A DNA stretch of 64,000 nt from Agaricus subrufescens (taxonomy: Eukaryota; Basidiomycota; Agaricomycetes; Agaricales; Agaricaceae): the NCBI GenBank assembly GCA_029945375.1, contig CM057061.1:3410001-3474000 (forward strand), written 5' to 3'. Position 1 is the stretch's first letter. Every line of letters begins with the position of its first letter. The position numbers were made by a program, and so were the translations under genes. Shown here piece by piece: positions 45,644-57,729 of the stretch. Under the pieces are notes generated by a model, which did not search any database, had not been told where the DNA came from, and saw only the letters and a list, made by a program, of their open reading frames with translations.

Positions 45644-46445
45644 ATGGGGAACCTCGGACCTTTCGAAACCAACCCTCAAACTGGAGAACCGTTTCTCCGT
45701 CTACGTAAACACCCTAATATTATCCTAACACCCCCTCGAGAAGACGACATACCCAATCTCTTACCTCCTCTGAATGATGACCGAGTGCACATTTGGCTCG
45801 CTAGAGTTCCCTTCCCATACACATATGGTAACCGGCTTTCTCTGCAAAACTTTAACTAGAATCGATCGAATTTAATACTTTCTTTCAGACCACGCTAGAA
45901 ACTGGCTGAACCAAATAATACCAGACTGTGTTCAAGGTCTCAAAGACTTGACCAATAACTCGCCTTTCCTCAGTCAATCTCCCGTCAGATATTTACGAGA
46001 GATACAAGACGACGGAAGTGAGTTGTTCGTAGGAGATATAGGTTTCATCAGGTGTCCCGAAATCCCCTTCGAAAATCCCAAGCACGATAGCGAAACCAAC
46101 CTTACCTTACCGCCTGGCGACCCTAACATTATATGGACTATCGGAGGTTTGCATTACGATCCTTCATATACACTCTATCTTACAAGTCAATCTCGTATAG
46201 ACTGGGTCACACCAAGTCATCAGCGTAAAGGCATAATGACAGACGCCGTCGACACCCTCATCAATGAAATTGCCAAACCGCTCATGGGAGCGCGCCATTT
46301 TGCGGCCGCTACCTATACCGAGAACGAGGGAAGCAAAAAAGTGTTTCTCAAAAATGGGTTCTCAGTGGTTCGGTGCATCGAGAACTATGCCGAGATCAAA
46401 GGGTACCAACGCGGTTTGATTGTTATGGAACGCCACGACGACTAA
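45644..46445 (+). CDS. GNAT-family N-acetyltransferase, 246 aa
   Basis: Two exons (45644-45827 and 45889-46445) join in frame to 246 residues. The layout is that of the RimJ/Acetyltransf_3-like branch. It starts with LRKHPNIILTPPREDDIPNLL, then VHIWLARVPFPYT, a central strand block (ELFVGDIGFIRCPE) and the acetyl-CoA loop region VTPSHQRKGIMTDAVDTLI, which keeps the Q/R-x-x-G-x-G/A type with GxG changed to RKGIM. It ends ENEGSKKVFLKNGFSVV, where GNATs bind CoA. It transfers acetyl from acetyl-CoA to an amine that cannot be predicted. Its position between two duplicated MFS genes suggests a shared role in modifying and exporting a compound. Confidence 0.87.
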
Positions 46446-46697
46446 ATTGTTGTTATGTACGAATAAGTGCATTAAAATGAATCTGCAGCTTCCCCAGCTA
46501 TCTATAAAAATCTACTATGTCTTCTATAATATTAAGGCTACTAGTCCGGATACACAAGAAGAATAATTAACCTCTAGATCCCGGAATGAAAGTATGGAGT
46601 GTTATACAAAAATGCTACCGCTACAATAAATACTTTTGAATTCCTCAAGGTTGGTCTCCTGCTAAGCTAATGGTTCGTGAGATAGCATTATACTCGT

Positions 46698-48854
46698 TTA
46701 CTTTGTCTCTTCATTCACAGGCATTGTGACGTCTTTTTCCTCCACAAATTCATCAAACTTGCTTACCATCACAGGCTCATCCAAGTCTCTAGCAGGGGTC
46801 TCTAGATTTCTCTTCTCCGATTTATCCGATACCTGTTCCGATTCATCCGATACCTTCTCCGATTCATCCAATCCCTTCTCCGTATCACTAATCGCCTTCT
46901 TCCCCGCAGGTATACTGTTATGCATGAAAACCACCAGGGACATTGTACTGATCACCAACAGCGCGAACAAGAACCAAAACCCAACTTTCCGCCCATAGAA
47001 CGACGTGGGTCCACCATGGTCCACCTCAACGCTTGTCTGTATAGAAGTTACGATAGCAGCGCCTGCGGCGCTTCCCACTTGCTCAAAGCAGTTGAAGATA
47101 GAGCCCACAACACCGGCTTTCTCAGGCGGCGTAGACGCAAAGACAGCAATACTAGATGAGGAGTGAGTATATGACAAGACAAAAAATCGAGGAAATCACA
47201 TACTTGACTAAGATATAGGCCACGGCAATACCAAAGGCTACCAAAATGAATCCAGGAAACACAAAAGGGAAATAATGTTTGGGCGAGTCTCCGAAACTCA
47301 GAAGTACTATGCCAATCAATCCGATAGTTTGCGCAGCGATAATTAGCCACTTGAGTGGGAAGTGCTTTTGAAGGGTGCCGATCATCACAGTTGCTGCTCC
47401 AGCTAAGATCCCGATAGGAAGACTAGAGAACAAGAAGGAGTGAATATCATGCTTGAGAAGCATAAGAGAATATCGAGCTCACAAATGGACAGCGGTAATG
47501 ATGGGAGACCATCCATAAACATTTTGCCAGACCCATGAGAACAAAATCTGGACGACGGAGAAAGACCAGTAGTGCATCGTAGCGGACCCAACGACAAGTA
47601 CTGTGAAATTCTTCACTCGCCAAAGACTTGTAGGACTACAAAATTCCATAAGTACCGCGATTTAGGTCTCGATATCAATAGAAACGCACATAGCAGCCCT
47701 CTCTTCAGGTAAACGAGTCTCCCAGAAGAAGAACGCGGCGATCAAGAAGAATGAGATGATGAATGGTGCCAGGCATCGAGCACTGCTCCAACCATCCACT
47801 GAACCTGCTGTCACACCGAATATGAGAAGCACGAGGCCACCTGAGGAATAACGCAGTTGTCAGTTGGTGGTGGGAAACCGCGTGGCAACGAAGGCCTTAC
47901 CTGTCACTAGGAACATTCCACCAAGATCAAGACGTTTGAATCGTTCTGTGGGACTAAGAACGACGGACTGCTGAGGAGACGGCGATAAAATGGCAACGGC
48001 AGTGAACACAACCGTTCCAGTGATGGTGAAAACATAGAAAAGCCACGGCCATGATGCCCACTGTACAATGAACGCCCCAATGATAAGCCCAATAACTGTT
48101 GCCAAGACGAGCGACGGTATTCAATAATTGGATTGCAAGCACCAAAGTCAAAATGTCTTACCATTACCGATAGCCCCGAAACTTCCGAAAGCAGCAATCG
48201 CTTTCGACTGTTGCAATGGGTCCGGGAATAGATGAATAATCAGGTATAAGGCCGAAGGTACTGTCAAAGCGGCTCCTGTCAGGGGATATGAGACACATGT
48301 TCCTACTACTTGTTGTAAAGCAGACTTACCAATACCGGTAAAGGCTCGGAGAATGAATAAGGTGACTTCGTTTTTCGCGAAACCAGTGCCCAGGGAGAAT
48401 ATTGAGAGCAATGCGGCTCCAGATAGAAAAACGTATTCTATAACGATGGGTTATGGATTTCTGAAAATCATCATCTAAGGATTTAGAAACTTACTAGGAT
48501 TGTACAAATCACTCATCCGTCCACTCTGTTCACGAGTTGAGCGTCAAGTAAGAAAAAAAATCAGATTAATATACTTACACCCAGGAGAAGAGCAGCGAAA
48601 GTTAATTGGTAACCACTTATAAGCCAGACGGAATTACCATTGGAGATACCCAGTTCGTTCGAAATTGGCGGGAAAGCAGCGAATAGAGCAGAATTTGCAA
48701 AGGTGTCGAGAAACTGTGCTATACACAGGAACGCGGTCAAAGCGACTTTTCTTGAGATAGGCAGCGTGGCTAGCCGGTTATTTTCTTTCGGAGCATTGGT
48801 TGCAGTGGCCTCAGAGAGATGGGAGGGGGCTGACGAGTGGTGAGCTTCAGACAT
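46698..48854 (-). CDS. MFS drug:H+ antiporter-like transporter 2 (paralogue of 41097-43162)
   Basis: The same gene plan as transporter 1, from ATG 48852-48854 (MSEAHHSSAPS) to the stop at 46698. The same blocks recur with few changes: ALTAFLCIAQFLDTFANSALF, GNSVWLISGYQLTFAALLLG, FILRAFTGIG, PSALYLIIHLFPDP, GLIIGAFIVQWASWPWLFY, HYWSFSVVQILFSWVWQNV, GVVGSIFNCFEQVGSAAGAA. Introns fall at the same sites. The N-terminal 30 and C-terminal 40 residues differ most. The C-terminus carries a repeated Ser-Asp-Glu-rich stretch (SEKVSDESEQVSDKSEK). No frameshift was seen, so both copies look functional. A duplication that jumped over or captured the GNAT gene is the simplest history. Confidence 0.9.
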
Positions 48855-50760
48855 GGTGCTGGAGGGAGAGGAAGCTGGAAACTCGTGGCTGGTCTGACGC
48901 GCCTTTATGTAGTGGACGCTTAGCTGAGCCTTTGCTTGGTCATAGATGTCGATTTTTGTCGCGATATCGAGGGCCCTGAATGATTGGCATACAAATTTAC
49001 AGCACAGTAAGCATCTGGTAAGCATCAACAACCCCTGTTATAAATCCGGAATCCGCACCATTTTGCATCATCTGCGTACCCATTTTCCTGCCGCTTATAC
49101 CGATAATCACACTTGAGATGTCGAAATACCCTCTTTCAATCCGGGCATGGTAACCAACGTGCCTCGCAAGCCTGGGATGGGGGAAAGGAACCAAGACCAC
49201 TGTCAATTTGTGCTGGCCCATCAAATATGTTTCAAATGATCAAGGGTTGGTAATCACAGATAGCCTCGGACATATATCTGTTTGCCCCACTCTGGGGTGA
49301 CGCAGGGACGACGGACGACTCGTTTACAAACAGTTCGCTACCTTTAAGCCCACGGCTTCATCGCTCGATACACAACTGATGGTCGTGCAATGATCGACAC
49401 CGCTCTACCACATCAGGAGTATTCAAGTTTTATATTGTGCCCCTATATCCGGAAAAGTGATGTCCATGGACATCGGATTCACGGTCGCATTGCCCCACGA
49501 GAATCCGTCGAGTCAGAAAGAAGGGGCGTTGAAATTGCCCTGATTTAGTTAATCCTCTGCGTTCCCCTGGGCTATGTCATTAAATCTATAATAGGGAAAA
49601 TTGGAAACTTTGCAAAAAAATCATTAAGAGGAACAAACTGTTATGAGAGTCAACAAATAACATTGCCCTCAATGAAATATATGCTTATGATCTTGGCAGA
49701 AAGATGATAATAACATGGCCATCCGCCGCTAATTCTTCCCATTGTGTACAAATGATACACCGCATGGAGGTCAAATAGTGGGTGGAAAAAAATTGATGTT
49801 GTTTTTATGGGGCGAGACTAGTGGCTCAGCGAATTGAAGTATCAGTACTGCGGCATGAGAAGTGGCACCAGTCCAACGTGCCAGTAAAAAGTGACATACA
49901 TCGAGTCAAGCCAATTTGGGCACGTCACTACCCACTTCTGCATTGAGGTAAATTGGCGGGTAAGACACACATCAGACACGCGAGAGAAATGAATGGAAAT
50001 GAGACAACGAATCCCCAACTCAACAGCCAACTTTCAAGAGATCGAGGGCGCTGAGGTAATATAACTTGAACGTTGGGATAGCTATGGTCCATACTTCGCC
50101 GGTCGGCTGTTCAAATGAGTTTGTTTTACCCTGGCAAGGGGTGATGATCATAACCACTCTGTGAGTCAAATGCTGAGCTAAACATCGACTAAACATCGAC
50201 GTCAACTTGAGATGGACAAACACGCCGAAGTCGCGTTTATTCATACTCTATGAACTGGGTCCTAAACGGCTGCAAGTACCTCCACGATGCATACAGCTGG
50301 TTTGGAGTCAAAACGATGCACTAGAACGTCTGGGCGATCGTCTACCTCCCTGACCGCGGGGATGACTTCGTGTTGAGGGATCAACCTATACCATAACAGG
50401 GAGGGCGACCGGAGGACTTGTGTTGAGCGTCAAATATGGCATCACAATTCGCATTCTAGTGTCTGGTATAGCCAGCACACACGGAGGTTTTCGATCATAT
50501 CATCAATATTCATTAGTCTCCTTTACATCCAACTTTAGACCGTACTAACGGATGTTCCTCCCGCTACTACAGTGCCAAATGATGCATGACGCACAGCTGC
50601 AATACTGGGCAAGAACTGGCCTGAAGAATGGGATAAAGTTCAAGAAACGCAGACAACAGGACATTTATTTGGTTCCGGTGAATGACATAATTTGTTGATC
50701 CGACGGAGTTGAACCAAACACCGCCACTCTGACGCGAAACGCAACGATGCGGCGGCAGAA
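48855..50760. other. long spacer without supported genes
   Basis: Only short frames on either strand. It contains the transporter 2 promoter at the left and the APN2 promoter at the right. Nothing else is supported. Confidence 0.45.
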
Positions 50761-53255
50761 ATGCGGATTCTGACCTGGAATATTGTGAGCCCTTGGTCAT
50801 AAGCTTTGTCTCTGCGTTTGGTATTGACTTGCAATGATAGAATGGCATTCGCACCCTCCCCCAGTATCATCCGTATGTTCATATTCACTGACCGAAAGCA
50901 CCATGCCATACTAGTCCCCGTCTAGGTGGAACACATTCAAAGATCATGATGAGATTCTCAACAACCTTCACTCGGACATAATCTGTTTTCAAGGTGCGTA
51001 TCTTGATCTACATCTACTCCAAATACTCAATTGACCCTTTTGCTGAAGAGGTAAAATCCTCGCGTGCTGCATTACACAAATCCGTCGCCGTCCCGCCATC
51101 CTACCATTCTTTCTTTTCTTTTCCAGCCAAGAAGACGGGATACTCAGGTGTGGCTGTGTACTCGCGTATTGACACCATTGTCCCTCTCAAAGCCGAGGAG
51201 GGTCTTACAGGGTTGCTTCAGCCAAAAATCCCACTCGACCCAGAAGAACGCGTCTCGAGATGGGAAAACTATCCTCCGCAACAAGAGCACCCCAATTTAC
51301 AGGATAGTGCAGAACAAGGGGAAGAAGACATCGATTATAAATTACTAGATGGTGAAGGTCGCACACTCGTCATCGACTTTGGTCTTTTCGTTCTCATCAA
51401 TACTTATTGTCCCAATGATTCATCTACTCCTACAACCTCAGCTGCTCCGTCCCTTACTTTATCAAGAGACAAATACAAAAAGCAATACCATCGGCTCCTC
51501 TCTTACCGTGTCGAGTCCTTGATAAAGAACGAAAAACGACAAGTCATTGTTTTAGGTGATATTAACGCTTGTGCAGCCGTTATCGACCACTGCGAAGGCG
51601 ATATCATGGTCTCAAGAGCAAGGAAAGCCAATAGTTTAGAAAAGGGAGACGAAAGTGGCTTTTGGGATTGTGAGGGAACAGGCGAAGGCAGGAGATGGCT
51701 AAGGAATTGGTTGTGCAATCAGGACGGTACTGGAGGGCCCATGATTGATGTTGTGAGAAGATTCTGGCCAGAGAGGAAAGGGATGTATACATGTACGTTT
51801 GCTGCATCTCGCCTCTTTACGAGCAGCACTGAGGTTTCTTTTTCATGTCAGGCTGGAACACCAAATTATCTGCTCGAGAGACGAATTATGGAACCCGGAT
51901 CGATTATATCCTCGTTACCCCTGGACTACTTCCTTGGGTCAAAGCCGCCAATATTCAACCCGAAATCAAAGGAAGCGACCATTGCCCAGTATATATCGAT
52001 TTGTACGACGAAATTACCACCGAAGACGGTACGAAAACCAAACTTCAAGACGTGTTAGGCAATACCAGTGAAAAGGAGCCTCCGAGATTGGCGACCCGGT
52101 TCTGGGAGGAACATTCTGGGAAACAAATGTCGCTAGACAAATTCTTCGGCGGAAACAAGGTGAAGAGGGTGAAGGACTCTTCTGATCGTGTATCTCCAGT
52201 GGACACGCCTCAATCCTCAGCGCGAATCTCATTGTCTGATACTTCTACTCCTACTGCAACTACTACAACTACCGCCGCCCCCACGTCCTTCCTGGAGGCG
52301 GACCCTGCTTCCCACTGTACAACGAATGCTCCTGCAGACATTTTGTTTCCCTTGCCCTCCCACTTCACGTCCTCAAGGGCGATCACGACCCTTATTCCAG
52401 AACCTCTCTCTTCTTCCACCTCCGTGTCTAGCGAACCCGCTTCTACGCCAGCTTCCTCGAGTCCACCTGCTCCCGTTTCTGCCGGTTCTGTCGCAGCATC
52501 TACTATCGCAGCTAGTCTCGCGTCATCTCAACCTCGCAAGCGAAAGATCGGGCCTGAACCCCAATCATCCTCATCATTTACTTCCAGGAAGAAGAAAACG
52601 CCGAAAGCGGCAGAGACGAAGAAAGGTGGACAAGCAAAGTTATCTTCGTTTTTCGATAAGCCTCTTACCGCGACGACTACAAAGAGCAAAGCTATTTCGA
52701 GTTCGGTTACAACCGCCAATAGTTCAAAAACGCGTGTTTGTGCAGATGACATTATTCATATCGATGATGACGATATTATTGATATGGATTCTGTTCCCCC
52801 GCCTTTGTCATCTCCGTCGTCTTCTCAAAACATCTCAACGCTGTCTCAATCGTCTCTTCACTCTCCAACTGAAAGAGGTAAAAGTCAACGTACGAAAGAA
52901 GAAGCGAAGCAAATCTGGAACAGTGTCTTCCCTAATACGTCCGATATCCCGAAACCCAAGTGTTCCGGGCATGGTGAACCTGCAAAAGAGTATACAGTCA
53001 ACAAACAAGGCCCCAATAAAGGGAAAAAATTCTGGTTGTGCTCGAGGTGAGCCATTGTTCATGATTCAATATATTCCCATATAAACTAAAATTCCCTCCT
53101 TTAGACCAGTTGGCCCCGGATACGATAAAGGCAGGACCGAGCGGTTGAGAGAAGAAGTTAATCCGCAGTATAAATGTAATTTCTTTAAATGGTCAAGTGA
53201 TTGGTGGAAAGAAGTGAAGAAGATGTCGGAAGAAGAGAAGAAGGCAAAGGTTTAG
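50761..53255 (+). CDS. APN2: class II AP endonuclease 2 (Apn2-type) with two PIP boxes and GRF zinc finger
   Basis: Six exons (50761-50784, 50841-50872, 50926-50993, 51049-51792, 51852-53046 and 53105-53255) join in frame to 737 residues. The ExoIII-type nuclease core runs from MRILTWNINGIRTL through ICFQE, KTGYSGVAVYSR, VLGDINACA, YGTRIDYILV and GSDHCPV (residues 331-336), which include the metal and catalytic residues. QMSLDKFF (about 381-388) and QAKLSSFF (about 550-557) each fit the PCNA-binding Q-x-x-L-x-x-F-F. A Ser/Thr-rich linker separates them. The last 70 residues form the GRF zinc finger (CSGHGEPAKEY, GKKFWLCSR, CNFFKW). It cuts abasic sites and trims 3' blocks in base excision repair. 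Confidence 0.95.
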
Positions 53256-53503
53256 TGATACGATTAACATAGCCATGTTTTGTTGCGGTGTTGGTAAGAT
53301 TACTATGATTAATTCAGGCAACAGCGACAGTTGTTGGAGTATCCCCGAAATCAAAGAAGCAGGACACTATGTAGCCACCATGAATCCCCAAAATGTGTTA
53401 GACGTATTTGCGTTAAATTGGGAATTAGTGGGTTGCCTTGACCTATTGGTTTCAATAGACTGCGTAAGATATCCTTTTGAAACACCGAAGCGCGGTTATC
53501 CAT

Positions 53504-54523
53504 TCAGATCCTGGTGACTTTCATCCGTGGACCGAAAAAGTCGATCCTTTTTGGGGCACATATCATGGAACACATATGACTTACAGATGCGGGAAGACGA
53601 GAAATGAATGCCAGTGTAGGTGAGCCCAGTTCAAGATTTCGAGGACTGAGGTTTTCGAGGCTAAGCATTTTAAGGGACGAAAAGCTAATATACTTGAATA
53701 CCTCGTCGTGCGAGTAATGTCTGTCCCAATGAGGACCGACAAGTAAAATGTAGAGATGTTGCTCAAGAAAGGAGGTGAGGATGTCGGCATGACATAACTG
53801 ACTAAATTCAACCAAGTTGTGGTAGGTAACTAGAAGATGTCAAGGTCAACATTTGTAATTAAAAACACGTCAGTGACTCCATTAGTGACGACGTAAGGAG
53901 CCCACGACAACTTGCAATTGTGAAGAGGACGAGCAGCCGAATACTGGTGAACTGCGGAATAACCGGTGGATATTTGAAGATATAAATCAGCCTGTGAGCT
54001 AGTGCGTCCTTAGAATCGCCCTGCTGACCCACTTCGAAGGAGGGCACTGCTACAGATGAATCATCTGGACTCGATGTGCCTTATATTTGAGGATTTTCTG
54101 TGTAGCGGGCCAAGGGCTTGGCGAAAGAGGGTGATTAGAAATAGATAAGCTGGGACCTGAGTTTTAGAAACAAAACTTGATATATCCATATCCCTTTTCC
54201 CTATTCCAGTGGTTGAAAGATATGGTAGTGCATAGTCGAGGTGTTGACTAAACTATGTTGTATCACGATACCAAAACGAATCGTAGGACTAGATGAAATG
54301 AGTTCCACCCCATGAATCCACTATACCCAATCGCGAGCCTACACAAGCAAACTGAAAAGAGGAGGACAAAGTTTCTGTTAGAAGGTCGCGTGTCCCGGAT
54401 TGCAGGGCATTGGCCATTCGGACAGCATGTGCGTCGCGGGGGGAAATGGCTCCTGGTAGGGCCGGTGTTTCCCTCGGCAGGGCCACCGTTGATCAGAGTA
54501 TTCCGGTCTTCTAATAGACTCAA
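53504..54523 (-). pseudogene. decayed F-box protein copy 1
   Basis: Minus-strand pieces in different frames match the F-box copy at 60560-61952 and the intact gene at 28818. At 54523-54263 the F-box region is split across two frames (AHAVRMANALQSGTRDLLTE in one, NSFHLVLRFVLVS in the other), followed by a stop. At 53815-53504 a later block reads LKMLSLENLSPRNLELGSPT and FISRLPASVSHM. The middle is full of stops. It cannot encode a complete protein. Confidence 0.7.
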
Positions 54524-54709
54524 TTTTGTGATGCGACTTTCCTACTGGTTATTTATGAATTATCACTCGATCTTCTAATCATCAGACTGTTATGCAGGGG
54601 ACCAAAGCATGATATCTCTTGGCTATCGAGCGTTTCGAGCGTTACTCAGGCAAGAACGCAGCTGCTATCACTAAATCCAATATTAACCACCAACACTTAA
54701 ATATAATTG

Positions 54710-55133
54710 TCAGCATGCGGTGTTGGGTTCCACGTTATCGCAGCTTTTCAAACACAAGGTTAGGGGATTCTCGTATAATGAGTTGATAACCTTACAAATT
54801 GAATGCAAATCCGTGACAGCATCGGGACCCTTTAGGATCTGTGTAAAACACATTCCGTGAGCGTGAGTCTCAGTGGTGACATTCCAGGGACACATTACAT
54901 ACTTTGGGCGCAGTCCTAAAGCCATGACCAGCGTAAGAGTGACTGATGGCATGCTATGAACATTGAGACATACCTGATCGACTTGACCTGTTGTACGGTG
55001 TTAATTATATTGGTACTAGTGCATAGAAAGATGAGAACTAACATTCGTCTTTTCCTACGGTCGTACTTGGTTGGGCAACAGCAACTTGAAGCAAGAACAG
55101 CAGGGTAATGAAGGATAAGAGCCTAGATTGCAT
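54710..55133 (-). CDS. small secreted six-cysteine peptide, family member 3 (64 aa)
   Basis: Five exons, including two very small ones, join in frame: 55133-55043, 54987-54974, 54915-54903, 54838-54796 and 54743-54710. The product has 64 residues. The signal peptide MQSRLLSFITLLFLLQVAVA is followed by a mature part of about 44 residues. Cysteines are spaced C-x5-C-x8-CC-x7-C-x8-C, and the last is the final residue. The x7 and x8 spacings equal those of the genes at 27558 and 56189, and the first intron again splits the first Cys codon after T. Sequence between cysteines is otherwise unlike, so it is a distant relative or a convergent case. The 14- and 13-base exons make this model less sure than the others. 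Confidence 0.68.
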
Positions 55134-55609
55134 AGTGGACGGTAAAGTGAATTCTGTTGAGAGCTTCTAGTATAACCCGCCTTTAATATGGACAAGGGGT
55201 TGCCGTACGCGGCGGGCCGTTTGATATTATACCATCTCCTGAGCGGCCGGACTTCAATAACGGGGGTTAGACTCCTCCGAAAGAATTGACTGTCCTGTAC
55301 GAATGCTGTCAGTCGTTCATTTTAACTCGTATTCATGATCAGTGACATAAGTGAATGAATTGAAGGGTTCCGTGAACCATGGACAGTCTTTTGCAGTGAG
55401 TATCTCTGAAAGAATTCCTAACCCATGCAAGTCTTGGGTATCTCTGGTAGGTTTCGGGTGTTATTGATAATTGCCCCATGTCATGAAGGAGACCATGAGT
55501 CACAGCTGCTACGATCAGACTAACAATATAAAAAACTGTGTTCTCGAGCACATGAAAATTATATATTCTTATTAGTATCTTATATCGAAAATAAAGCGGA
55601 CTTCCCGCA
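55134..55609. other. spacer
   Basis: Promoter side of the 54710-55133 gene, with a TATA-like TTATAC about 40 bases upstream of its start. No other gene. Confidence 0.4.
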
Positions 55610-56188
55610 GAGAGGTTGGATCTAAGTCCGGTTTCGATTCACAGTACAATGATATCGGATTAAACAGTTGGTTCTGATGGGCTACGTACTAACTCGGCCG
55701 CAAGAGACTCGTAATAGTAGCTAGCGACTTGGCAAGGAGTTACAAACCAAGACGAGAATGATCGACATGGATGTAGTTACTACTAAGCTTCTCAAGGGCA
55801 TGGTCGGTGAAGTATGGAGCAGTAACAAAACGCTGTGGTGTTGCAAGTTGATTTGAAGCTATTCAGTCTGCATATAAAATCATATTTGAAAGGCATGGCC
55901 TATCTGAACAGAAAACCTTGGTATTGATTTTGATATTAGTCCTATTCGTTTATATTCTGCGTAGAGAAGCGGCAGCTAGAGCTTGACTACTTGATATAGA
56001 GGCCCGTGCATGAGCTTGAAGCTAACGAGTAAATTAGTCATGTATGGTAATCGCTCAAGAGGATTAAAGGTCAAATTTAAACGGAATACAGCTGAGATCA
56101 TGATAGCATAGCCAATCTCATATCAGTTCATGGTATTCTACTCTCAGTAGTAATGAGCAATTCTACTGTGGAGGTAGTACATAAATTC

Positions 56189-56475
56189 TCAAAAAATATC
56201 AGCGCAGATTTGACCCTCATCAAGCATAACACAGCTATTGAAAATTAAGGCATCGTAGAAAACCAGAGAGCAGAAAGCTTACCGAGGGCCATTGGGAGTG
56301 TCGCAACAGTGCGGCGCTGTCCCCAAGCAATTAACGGTAGCACCTTGTGTTTTGAAACTTAACCACAATAAAGTGCGAGAGGGATGCAACACTTACACGT
56401 AAGTGGTGGAGTAACGGCAGAAGCCTGAGCAGCGAATACAAGGACGGCAGCAACGAAGAGCTTCAAAGAGTACAT
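56189..56475 (-). CDS. small secreted six-cysteine peptide, family member 2 (61 aa)
   Basis: Three exons (56475-56397, 56343-56283 and 56234-56189) join in frame to 61 residues. The signal peptide MYSLKLFVAAVLVFAAQASA nearly equals that of member 1, and exon 1 is 79 bases in both. The mature part of about 41 residues has cysteines spaced C-x4-C-x6-CC-x7-C-x8-C followed by four residues (ADIF). Both introns are in the same phase and place as in member 1: intron 1 splits the first Cys codon and intron 2 lies just before the fifth Cys. ATATAAGAACC lies about 50 bases upstream, as in member 1. The next copy to the right (58077-58273) is its dead duplicate. Function unknown. Confidence 0.83.
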
Positions 56476-56520
56476 TGGTGACAGGAGTGAAATTTCAATA
56501 ATGAAATGACTCACCAAACG

Positions 56521-56531
56521 AGGTTCTTATA
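56521..56531 (-). promoter_or_regulatory. conserved core promoter of secreted peptide gene 2
   Basis: Read on the minus strand, GATATAAGAACCT sits about 50 bases before the ATG. Member 1 has ATATAAGAACC at the same distance. The dead copy has ATATATGAACA followed by the same CGTTTGGTGA. Confidence 0.5.
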
Positions 56532-56595
56532 TCTCATGGCAAGTGTGGAGCAAAACTACCTTAGGAGATATTTCCTGGCTCTCCCTAACTCTTGG

Positions 56596-57439
56596 CGTTT
56601 GAATTTAGTAACAAAAACATATCTCCGTGTCGCTCACCACCGTGAAACCCACCATAAACGGTTCAATTTTAGAGCTGCCGGCAGCGTAACAGATTTGAAT
56701 GTTTCCAAGGCCTACGACCTATCTCACCGATTCGTCATTAATTCAATTGGGGTTATGATGCACATAACAGGAGCAGGTGTTCTCAAATCATAATACTAAT
56801 GGAAAATCCAGATCAGAGGCGGCGTTTTTAACCTGGCTATCTTAGTCGGCCAAATGACTGTTACATCAGAAGGGACATACCGGGATATCTAAGATATTCT
56901 GTCACCGACTAGTATATATGCTAGCGCTGTAAGCTCATGTTTACAGCGTTTGTGGCCTCATTCTACGTTGATGGCATCACACACAGCCACACCTCAGGAA
57001 GTTGTCGCCTGGAAACTACGTTTCAATAGAGGCTTGATTAACGGTGCTGCTGCAACTCAGCATTTGCGTCCCTTATCTAAGGCAGAGTTGATTCATCTTA
57101 GTTGCCTTGCCATCAGATTTTTCGCAAGATACACAATAATACAATGGTGATTATTTAGAGATTTGTTATGAATAATACATAACCCATCTTGTCCAATATC
57201 GTAATTTATGTCATTTAGGTCATCCGCAATGCACTGGGTACAAGACCCTGTCAATGTGATTTGGGCCGACATTGGTATTTGGGCCCTATGGAAATACTAA
57301 GCAGACTTTAATTAGGATGCTTGATTTGCTATGTCACTAGAGGGAAGAAGAGACCTGTAATAGGATGACGTGAAGGTCAATTGTCAGTCAAATCCCTTGC
57401 CGGGGAATGTTTTTGTGTGAATGCACTAGTTATTCGGCC
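56596..57439. other. spacer
   Basis: No supported gene. A short plus-strand frame at 56950-57150 has no motif. Confidence 0.4.
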
Positions 57440-57720
57440 GGAACTTAGGCACTTATTTTTACTCAATGCCGAATAACGGAAACGCCTCCATCTCGGCGAG
57501 CCCCAAGTATCCTGCATCCAAATGGGCAGCCAACAATTGCGCTACGTTAGGAGCGCAACTGGATTATAATGGTGGCACCACGTGTCCACAGTTATCATCT
57601 CAGTACAGACAGCATCACTGCAACAAACCTGAGAGTGAGGGACCATCGTAGGAGTATTGGACTCTGTTTTCTATGTAAAAAACTGCTCACCAAACGGGGC
57701 TGGTCAATGTGTATACATCA
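57440..57720 (-). pseudogene. 3' fragment of a secreted-protein gene (duplicate of 58500-58790)
   Basis: This stretch resembles the 3' end and downstream region of the secreted protein gene at 58749-59269. On the minus strand, the last codons there (VDISMLISSVRC) correspond here to a worn VYTLTSPVW and a stop near 57690. A shared ACTCAATGC..AA string and a TTCGGCCGG box lie on the far side. There is no 5' part, so it is a truncated copy. Confidence 0.55.
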
Positions 57721-57729
57721 GCCTCTAGC

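Larger units (their letters stand above)
55610..56595 (-). repeat. segmental duplication P (contains secreted peptide gene 2)
   Basis: Downstream sequence, gene and upstream promoter of the peptide gene at 56189-56475 match 57730-58400 over their length at roughly two of three bases. Shared stretches include TGATGGGCT, GCCGCAAG.GACTCGTAA, GAAGCTATT.GTCTG and, upstream, GGCAAGTGTGGAG/GGCGAGTGTGGAG. P is longer, mostly between the stop codon and the distal 3' part. Confidence 0.7.
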
